Made by a program: the position numbers and the translations under genes. The notes under the pieces are model-generated. The model made no database searches and was not told the DNA's origin. It saw only the letters and a program-made list of their open reading frames with translations. This document shows positions 55,373 through 64,000 of a DNA stretch of 64,000 bases, one piece after another. Position 1 is the stretch's first letter; every line of letters starts with the position of its first letter. Source of the DNA: Sipunculus nudus (lineage: Eukaryota > Annelida > Sipuncula > Golfingiida > Sipunculidae); NCBI GenBank assembly GCA_026874595.1, contig CM049313.1, positions 52,939,659 to 53,003,658 of the forward strand, in the 5' to 3' direction.

Positions 55373-58300
55373 ATCATTGTACTATTATGTTGCTTTCATT
55401 CGTCTACAGAATTTCATTCCCTGCATGATCTTGTGAGAAACTCATAGCAGCTCAGTCTACAAATACATATTAAATTTGAAATATGTTACCATGTGCCTAT
55501 AATCTGTAAACATTAGGATATCATTGAAAAAAAAATAAGCGGTAGAAATTCCATACAATTTGTATCTGAAGTTACATGATTATAACAGTTACATATCGGT
55601 ATATTGTAATATTTATTTTTAACTGCGGCGGTTTTGTTTTCTCAAAGAAAATAATTCTGATCATGTATATCTTCAAAGACTGACAGAGTAATAAGCAACA
55701 CACTTTCTTTTCTTTGGCATAATTTCACCTGCCTGACCATGCCCATAGCTTAGGTGCCCCTTTCTCATAAATTGCCATGCTCTTTGAATAATTGGACCAC
55801 TTCACTATATTGCTTACCACTTGCAACAAATTAGTCCACCAATTAAATTATTAGTGGAAGGTGATAAACCCGAAAGGCCAAGATCACTTTTTTTCTAATT
55901 TAAGCCCCCAGCTGACATGTATTAGCTGCCAGCCCAGAGTTGTCATAATTTCATTACGTGATCACCCTTCACTCTACCAGCTGCCAAAGGTACTCTGTGA
56001 CGTCACTTAAACAAGTTGGTAGGGCATTTAACCCTAACCTTTCTTTTCGTAGGACAAAGTATTTGGGATATGTTTTGCTACGCTCCCGAGGCAGCGGAAA
56101 TCTTGAGCTTCTGAAGAAGCAACCGATTTTCACGGTGCCAGCTTTGACCGTTTATGATATATTTAGACACCAGATGGCGGTTCGTTTTCTACTGAAATAA
56201 CCGTGCGTATGATATGACAAGCATGCAGCCAATCAGATGCCAATAAACAAACACTCGACAGGCATCCTGGCTCCGCCCATTGCTGCGCTTCAAGCGCCGC
56301 TTATTGAGTTTCCGGTCGAATTTAAATTGCTCCCACTGCATTCTCGCATCATCGACCGATTCGATTATGACATTATGACTGTGTTAGCGTAGCCATGTAT
56401 CTGTTGTCTGCAGAACTGAAACCAGCAAGCGAGGTGTGCACGCAGCCTTTGTTGTTACGTTTCGTTTGAATTACGGCTCACCGGCCGAGCATCCTATGTG
56501 CCCAAGGCCCTAAGCAAACCACGTCAGGGGCAATTCTCTCTGAGCCTGTGGCCTGTTCAGACGGTTACGCTGGGGGATGAGCTGTCACTCAAAAAGAAAT
56601 TAATATGATTGGCTCTGTGTATTCCTCGCTTGGCTTTGTCTTCCAGCACAAGGTCTCATCTGATTGGACAAAAATACAGTGCTCCCCTCTGGTGTTGCAA
56701 TTCAGGATACGAGGTCATAACAAACAGCGCCTTACGATATAGGTAGTAGCCCTATAGGTAAAGCGCTGTGTAAAGAGCGTAATGTTTTGCCAAAATTATA
56801 TATTTGACTACCAGTAGACCTTACTCATCTCGTACTGAAACGCCGGGATCTATTTGAGTAACTGGTCAATTACATAATATTAACTCTTCAATAACACGTA
56901 AAAAGCAATAATTCCATAAAACTCTGTAAAGACATAAATGATGGAAAAAGTCTTTAAATGCATATAACAGAATGTTGACCGATAACAGGACCACTGCAAC
57001 CTCTAGAGAAACTTTCCTGAATATTCAGTTTTTTCATTAAAAGCATATTTTTATATTCAGTCCTTTTCCATGGTATATAAAGACTAGACCATTCAATCTA
57101 CATTTCAATTGGTTCTTACGCCTTCCCCGTTAATTAGAAATTTATTCCTGTATCGATATTTGAGCAAAAACATTTTACTGGAGCTCCTTCTTAGGTCGAT
57201 TTCAATATTATATTATTTCTTCTTTTTTTTACTGTAATTTCTCTGTTGCGCTATATCTCCAATATGGCTTACATTTAAAAGCTGAAATGAGAAAAAAATA
57301 GTCTTAGGTGACAGATTTGCACCTGATATTTATTTTTAACCTAAACCTGATTATGAGGTCCTACGTTTACAAACCCCACACTCCAATTTACCGCCATTCA
57401 TATAGGTCTGTAGCTTTTAGTAAGAGTCGTGGTGTCGGGGTTGAAGGGGGAAGCTTTACTTACGACCCCTTGGCGATTGCATACGTACAGTTTGCACAAT
57501 TACTGTTGCCAAAATAATTTACATTCTTACTATCACTGTTGTCTGAAATCGAAGGCAGAGTTAAAAAATATGCTAAGTACTTCAGTCAAGGCTAGTATGC
57601 AGGGTTAATCAGAGTCACATTGTTTAGATGGAGAGAAAAAAATTAAGACTGCTGCCGGCTGTATATAGCAGGGTCCCCGAAATCAAAGCCACGCTGAAGG
57701 AGTGATTGTGCGATAAACATTTAAGCCCCCTGGGTAGGCTTATCTTTTTGACCGTTCTCTCAAACAACAAAAAGTTATCACTTCAAAAGGAATTTGGTCG
57801 GTCCGATGTTCATTTACAAACAGAGGCGGTTTAACAACAAAAAGACCAAGTCATTGACAAAGTTAGGGCTTCTGAGTGCAAAGGCTTGTCGTCTCTGAAA
57901 GAGATCATTGGTTACTGTTCCGATGCTCAAATTGCACACTAATCTGTCACAATCTATTTTTTTGCAACTAAAACTTGACTAAAAGCAATCGGGGAGCACC
58001 TTAACATGAGCCAGGTTTTTACTCAAACAGTGATATCCTTGTCTCAACTCCAAACCACTCTAAATTAACAGATGTTGACATATATAAACATATATAAACA
58101 CACATTTCCACAAACTGTCATTCAAACAAAAACTCTATTGTAAACAGTCATCAACCATGGTCTATGTTTCGCACAACTCACACGGACTTCTGTATTTTCT
58201 CAACTGTTTAACCAAGGGGCGGGTTGCTCCATGTACCAACGGCAAAACATTAATGCTGGCCATACAAAGGGTTATATTCCAGAAAAAAAAACACTTTTAT

Positions 58301-58869
58301 TTCAACAAAATGTCATGGACATAAAATATTCTGACCCATTGGAAGCGAATCAAAAGAGGAAATGTCCTAGGTGTTTGGAAGAAACAAGATGGTTTTGTTC
58401 TTTAACCTTCGGAATCAAACAGCAGATCCCAGTACAGGTCGAGCCAAAGCATCTCTCAGTCTCCACACATAGCCCCAGAGAAACGTCAGAAGTTATTTCT
58501 AGTTAAACGGGACCAAGGACAATGTTTTTTTGTGTAGTTTACAGCCGATGTAGAAGGAGTTTGGATCAGTAATGCCAACTCGGCGTCCTGACGCGCCTAC
58601 GTTTCATGTCGCTAAGCGTGACCGGGGGGTATAGAAGCAACCGTCATTGCAGAGACGAGGGAATTTCAAGCTGAAAGAAGAGTACAAAGGGCATTCAGTG
58701 CGATGAAACTGTAAACTCATCTTCTCTTAAAGCACATCTTCTCACAAAATGTATATACGCATATTTTTGTTAAGCTTTGAAGGATACCAATGGACCTATC
58801 TTTTTATTGATGTAACACAGTACTCTAGATATGTATCAGTTTACTGATAATAAGATAATGTTCTATTGA
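55373..58869. other. Gene-free stretch with a promoter-like segment
   Basis: No exon can be supported. The segment at about 56210-56720 is less AT-rich than its surroundings and is described separately. The open frame at 58231-58506 has no recognisable domain. Confidence 0.4.
56210..56720. promoter_or_regulatory. Possible promoter or enhancer segment (CCAAT and GC boxes)
   Basis: A comparatively GC-rich block with GCCAATCAG at 56229, CTCCGCCCATTG at about 56271, and two inverted CCAAT boxes (TGATTGGCTC near 56604, TGATTGGACA near 56659). Clustering of CCAAT and GC boxes is typical of animal promoters, but no first exon or TATA box could be tied to it. Speculative. Confidence 0.25.
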
Positions 58870-59281
58870 TTAGGTCTGTCAATTTTGATAGTCGATGTCC
58901 TCGATCAGTTATCGATTACCCTCGATTCAATTCTCAATTCATTTCTTACTTAAATATTAAATTTCAGACTTGTTGAAGATATTAACAATTTCACCCAAAT
59001 ATAGCTCCCTATGTTTGTCACTGTTATTTAAATTTTCTATGCGAATGGAGTTGTCCATCAGCGAACGTTTAAAGTAGTTTTAGGGCACATACGCGATAAA
59101 AGAGCTTCAACATCGCAAACTGCTACGTCAAATTTAAGTGCTTACAGGGGACTTCGGGATGATACATGCCAAAATGAAAAAAAAATCGAAATAAATTGAT
59201 TCAGTGGTAAAATCGATTATAATTTAATGGAGGGCTTGCAATCCAATGAATCGATACTTCAATGCATTGTTACATCCCAAC
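58870..59281. mobile_element. Possible hAT-like MITE
   Basis: The right end (GAATCGATACTTCAATGCATTGTTACATCCCAA) has the look of a hAT-type terminus when complemented (GGGATGTAACAATGC). The left end near 58870 (ATTAGGTCTGTCAATTTTGA, then TCGATG-type motifs) matches only loosely. Boundaries are uncertain. Confidence 0.3.
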
Positions 59282-59859
59282 TATTAATATTGTTCAGTTC
59301 CTTTCAATAAAAATGACGCTTTTCCATCGACAACTTATGGCGGTGGATCAGTGATTTCGAATCCTCTGTGACGTCACTGAACGATTCCCATGTGTGGTCA
59401 CTCGATTACGGAAATCGTTCTTATCCATGGACATACAGGTGATTCGGAGCCCCGTTGAGATTTTCATCTGACGTTATAAGATTAATTGAGGTCAACAGGT
59501 ACAAAATGGGGAAGAGCTTACCATGGGCAGAGTTAACCACCTTGAAATATATGTAACCACATTTGATCTAGTTTTTGATAGGTGGCGCCGCGATTGACCT
59601 TAAGCGAAATAATGTCGAATTCCTGATAATGTATGGAAAAAATATGTAACATATCCCCTTTGGACATACTTTCCAACCTTCCCCTTACATAAAGATCAAT
59701 AACGTGTAATTCATAGGCTAAGCCATAGAGGAATTGCGTCCTGAATTTTCTGTCTATTCACTTAATTACCACATATCTCGTTTTTAGTGTCTGATCTGTC
59801 TACCTTGTCAAGAGTACCACACATTATAGATAAGCATGTTACCAGTGCTTTATATGTTT

Positions 59860-60034
59860 GTAGGTATGCAGTTCTTTTACTTGTGTAAATGGCAGTGTTT
59901 ACTAGAAAATATAAGACTGCTACCTTCCATTGGATTTATGTACTTTTTAAATTGAATATTTATTGAAATGTTTGGAACTTTGGGCCTGAGGCCTTTTTCC
60001 TGAATAAAGTTCTGTTCTGTTCTGTTCTGTTCTG
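59860..60034 (+). mobile_element. LINE 3' end with (TTCTG)5 tail
   Basis: A short 3' UTR-like segment (GGGCCTGAGGCCTTTTTCC, then GAATAAAG) ends in five TTCTG units at 60010-60034. Microsatellite tails directly after a conserved UTR mark LINE insertions that are heavily 5'-truncated. No coding part remains. Confidence 0.55.
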
Positions 60035-60037
60035 TTA

Positions 60038-62072
60038 CCAGAGCTTGCGTTGGGACTTCATCCGGGTTTTTGCGGGCCGGTCTTCAAGTTGAAATAGATA
60101 ATTTAATAGTCTGGCCAGCTCTGTTTTGCTCTGGTCACTTTGCCATCTGGTATTAAAGAAAACATTGTTTGGTTTTATACGTTTTATTTGTATTGTCAAC
60201 CAAAATGCACCGTATATGTCTTCTATTTTTGTACATTATTTTTGTTATTATATTATCTGTGAATTGTGATAGTGTCTTTGAACTACTGCAACCGCACTAA
60301 CAGTGTATGCCGCTTTTGCTAATTTTTTCTTCCACTTGGTAACGGTGCTTGTATGAGACATTTTCGAGATATGCTCAGGTATTTTACATTGTTACTTTTT
60401 GTATAAGCACGTACATTCGTCTTCATACTAGCCGGTTCCGTGCTCTATTTCCTGCTTATCTGTCATGCAAAAATACTTTAATGAAAGGAAGGGCAAGCTG
60501 TATAGATGTCGGGAAAATTTCGCATTCATGGAGATTTTTGAAGCTTTTAAAATAGCTCATGGAAGCACACACCTTCTGTTGTTTTAATGGCTGTTTTCCT
60601 TAGGGTCGGCCTGATTTACCAACGGGGCGTGACTCTCAGGCCCGGATGGACGATCAAGAGAGTAAAAAGAAATCAACGTAATTATGTTAAACTAAAACTT
60701 GAGCATCTCTCAACACCTCTATGACTTTGTATCACAATCCGTTTACTAATCTGAGGGACATTAAAAACAGGGGCAGCAAAGAAAACACAAATCTCGTCGA
60801 AGGTTTTGCATCCCCGAGTACTCGAGAAGCCACCCCAACAAAAATAATCTAGACCCAGATACCGATATAGAAATAAGCTAATCACCACTATAAGCCCCCT
60901 CTCCCTACAGGGGGAGGCTTTATAATGTTCCTACATGCAAGTGTTCTGTAGCTGCCTCGGTTGGCTTTCTCCGGTCAGTAATCCCCTGCGAGAGTAATCC
61001 ATAGAGTTTTTCTTCAATAACATACAAACCTACTAATAGGCTTGTTCCAGTCAGATTTTATCATATATCTCTCAGTCCCCAATAGTAGTTGTCAGAATCG
61101 TTAGTCATTTGGCTACACAGTTTGTTTCATTCAGACATGATTAACTGCCCAGAGATCACTTTCTTTGTCTGCAGCCTCTATAATCTTATCCTTTAGACGG
61201 GTGATGGATTAGTTTTTAAACAGATGATATATTATTCTTTCTATTTCTTTTTTATAAATGGCTATTTCGAGAATTTTTTGTGGACCGTACAACATAAAAG
61301 CCTCGGGTCACTTAGGAATTCCTTTTATTGCGTTATGCATCTTAAATCTTCAAACTACATTTTCTGATAAATCCAATTCTTCCGTGAGCCGCCATGGTTT
61401 GTAGGTGAACTAAAAATGCAAATGGCAGTGTTTTCTTGATTTTAAAGTCATTTGTCATTCCATTTCAGGGGTCAACTCTAACATCGAAAACAAAACATGA
61501 AAAAGAGATCAATCCGAACAAATATATACTGCATATATTGCAGTGTCAAATTTATATGAACACATAAACATCGTGATTTGTAATTGTTTTGTTAAACATT
61601 TTTTTTTTATTTGAAAGAAAAATATAACAAATGTAGAATTTGATATTTAACCACAATTACAGCGGTAGTTAACATGGTTTTTTTTTCTGAGTGTTAGGTT
61701 TTCCTGCATTGTGCAGTTCAGAGCCCTTGTTTACGTCTGTCCGCTAACTAGGGTTATTGGTTTTGTAAGGTTTAACTAATCAGTCACATTAATTAACACA
61801 GTGCAGCTGGTTGCGAGACACGCACACCGAAGTTAAACAACTCACCCTCCGTCTGGCGACAGACTTGATCCCTCTCAGTAATTTCCCTTGCATTTTAAAT
61901 CACTTGCCTTGATACCAGGGAGGGCCCGGATAATACTGCACTTTGTCTATTAGGCGGTGAACATTGCCAGCGCAAGGAGGGTACGCGTTCATCCCTGTTC
62001 GCGTTTATATTTCGGCGCGTCTTTGCACAGGCTCTTGAAACCCTATTGATAATAAAGTCTTCATATCGATCC
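60038..62072. other. Gene-free stretch
   Basis: No supported gene. The segment at about 61720-62060 is of ordinary complexity with TTAATTAAC-type motifs and could be regulatory, but there is no direct evidence. Confidence 0.4.
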
Positions 62073-62483
62073 AATAATAAAACGGTAATACCGTGTTCTC
62101 ACTTGTAATATGACAAGGTAGGCAACTCGGCAAAAACCTTCCGTGCGATAATGAGGGAAGTTCTCGACCCGCTTAAACTTGCTTTATTATCCTTTAATGC
62201 ATGATCCATACGATCGTTCAGGAGTAAGAGAATAAAATCCATTCAACTTCTACTGTCTTAAACCATCAATACAAACTTCTTTGATAACTTCCTGTGGTGA
62301 TGTCTGAATTTCGACGTCGTTCATTCCAAATGGCGGCGGAAGCGGCTTTCGTTGACAGTTAAGTGATGCGCAGTGGCATGACCTTACGTGACCCATCTGG
62401 AATTGCCGCCGTCGAAAGGTTTTGGCTGAGTAGGCAATTATGTCATATTACAAGTAATAACATGGCATTGCCATTTTATTATT
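62073..62483. mobile_element. MITE with ~70-bp terminal inverted repeats
   Basis: The left end AATAATAAAACGGTAATACC, then CTTGTAATATGACA, then AAAAACCTT is mirrored by the right end, whose complement reads AATAATAAAATGGCAATGCC, CTTGTAATATGACA, AAAACCTT. Identity over the ~70-bp arms is roughly 80%. Each arm contains a small palindrome (ACGGTAATACCGT, ATGGCATTGCCAT). No coding capacity. A target duplication is not clear. Confidence 0.7.
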
Positions 62484-62886
62484 AACTGGTCATTTGACCT
62501 TATTATGTCGTTGTTTCTCTAAGAACATTGGAGATATGAAAACTTCATTATAAATAGGGATTCAAGCGCCTGTGGTCCTTGTGTGTGTGTTTGTTCACAA
62601 CACAACCCACGCAATCATGAAAGGAATCTCATTACTGTATCATGACATTTCGTATAAAAGCCAATGAAGTATCTATAGGATTTTGGTGTGGATCTGGCTC
62701 ATGCTCTGGATTCAGGAATGTCATCAAAGAATATTGAAAATATAAGGTCATTTATGCACGAATTCACCTAGACCGAATGGGCCGAAAAAGTTAATGCACA
62801 CATGGCGGAGGCTTGCTTTCCTTTGAATGAAGATATATAATTTGATTGTGTTTTAATATATAGGTTTACATTTATATGCTTTTTAA

Positions 62887-62941
<55 letters not shown>

Positions 62942-64000
62942 GTTCTCTTGGCTATAGATAGCGCGCTCAAGCAAGACTCGGCTGTCATGTGACTTGGATT
63001 CACCAATGCGTCCAAGGGGGAATCCAATCTAGACCGCGCTAGATTGCAGTATTTATCTGCGTGTAAACGCAATGCAGATTGTAGGCCTTGACAGGGTAGC
63101 ACGTTCTACATAGTCACTCGGTCCGGCACAGTGTGAACCCAAGTTAAAATGTAGCCCGCTCCACATTTTTCTTGACTGGTCTAGCGCGCTCCACTTTTTT
63201 CTAGTGTAAATTTTGCTTATGACTCTTCTCTAAGGGATACTCATATTTAACTTATGCATATTGAAAACTGGGATGGTTTTGCAACCTTAGGTGACTATAC
63301 ATATGGGAAACTGGGCCTAGGGTTTAGTGAAAAATAATGGAACGGTCTAGTTACAAACAGTAGAAATATACAAAAGGCACCAGATGGTGAAACTGACATG
63401 GCAGCTGTTACATACCGGCGCCAACATAAAAAAACCAAGACGGTTTTCACACCACGTTATATGGTGCCTTATCACCGAGGGTCAGCAAGATCAAACACGG
63501 CCGCCCTGCTCAAGTTCTCACTCATAAACTATTACATCACATGTCTTCAAAAGACAGCTGCAATGAAGAGTCAACAGAAGATAATGGCCACCCCTCGCAT
63601 AAGCACTGGTAATGTCGCTCCCATGTTGCTCTCTAGTCGTGGAGATAAAAGTGAACCCACACTGATAGCACCTATCTCCGGTTGCCTTTTTTCCCCCTGA
63701 AAGCCGTTATCTAAAGGTCAACGTTCATGACGTTGTCAAGTACGTCTAATCTTGGGAACTGAATATATGTATTGGTTGTCCTTTAGCGTATATTGGCGTA
63801 TATATATATTCCTTTGTTCTAACTGCACGTTTAAATCTTCTTGCATCATAGGGTCATGCAAAGTGTAATGCAAGTAATGTTGCAAGCTTTAAAAAAAGGC
63901 AAGGAACTGGTTAATTCTCATTAGCATGGCAACTCGACCTCCCTGGATCCCGGGCAAACACAGATTTCAATACTGACATTCTGAGACAGAGCGAACGCGA
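62484..64000. other. Gene-free stretch
   Basis: Holds a (TA)n array at 62888-62939. The 100-codon open frame at 63398-63700 has no recognisable domain and composition gives no support, so it is not called. Confidence 0.4.
62888..62939. repeat. (TA)n microsatellite
   Basis: About 50 bp of TA repeats, giving spurious Ile-Tyr frames. Confidence 0.95.

Noticed and set aside
63398-63700. 100-codon frame near the right edge
   Set aside because: No recognisable domain, no splice context or homology evident; similar-length frames are expected by chance.

Overview
This is AT-rich, repeat-dense animal genomic DNA with no host protein-coding gene that I can support. Everything recognisable is mobile-element or repeat sequence. 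The gag/pol families, microsatellites and many inverted-repeat elements point to a marine invertebrate. A mollusc, perhaps a bivalve, is my best guess (about 50%), because a 2.4-kb insertion carrying internal satellite repeats resembles bivalve pearl/Helentron-type elements. No rRNA, tRNA, CRISPR or bacterial-type operon was seen.

Layout. 1-10.9 kb: gene-free sequence with a divergent ~750-bp tandem duplication (2.8-4.2 kb). 10.9-12.46 kb: an element bounded by long inverted repeats. 13.43-19.75 kb: a decayed LTR retrotransposon on the minus strand (family B). 19.8-29.9 kb: mostly gene-free, with (TA)n arrays, small inverted-repeat elements and a hairpin carrying hammerhead-like core motifs. 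29.9-32.7 kb: a 5'-truncated, frameshifted LINE. 33.4 kb and 54.5 kb: two inverted copies of a 21-bp GTGCGCAC minisatellite element. 34.2-36.2 kb: a ~320-bp tandem repeat interrupted by a family B-like solo LTR. 36.73-54.37 kb: two copies of a second LTR retrotransposon (family A) in direct tandem, sharing the middle LTR (LTR-body-LTR-body-LTR). 54.9-64 kb: mostly gene-free, with short duplications, a LINE 3' end, a possible promoter-like segment and an inverted-repeat MITE.

The main observation concerns both LTR families. Their proteins are Ty3/Gypsy-like (CCHC gag, DTG protease, HHCC/D,D35E/GPY-F integrase, RT, RNase H), but the domain order is gag-PR-IN-RT-RNaseH, with integrase before reverse transcriptase as in Ty1/copia. 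This is the arrangement of the Gmr1 group, first described from deuterostomes. The gag C-terminal half resembles the SCAN fold, which is thought to derive from Gmr1-like gag. The family A copies have three LTRs that read as identical, yet share many lesions: a gag stop, a 73-bp frameshifting duplication, an integrase stop, a 2.4-kb insertion inside RT and two further frameshifts. They therefore look like a recently mobilised, non-autonomous lineage.
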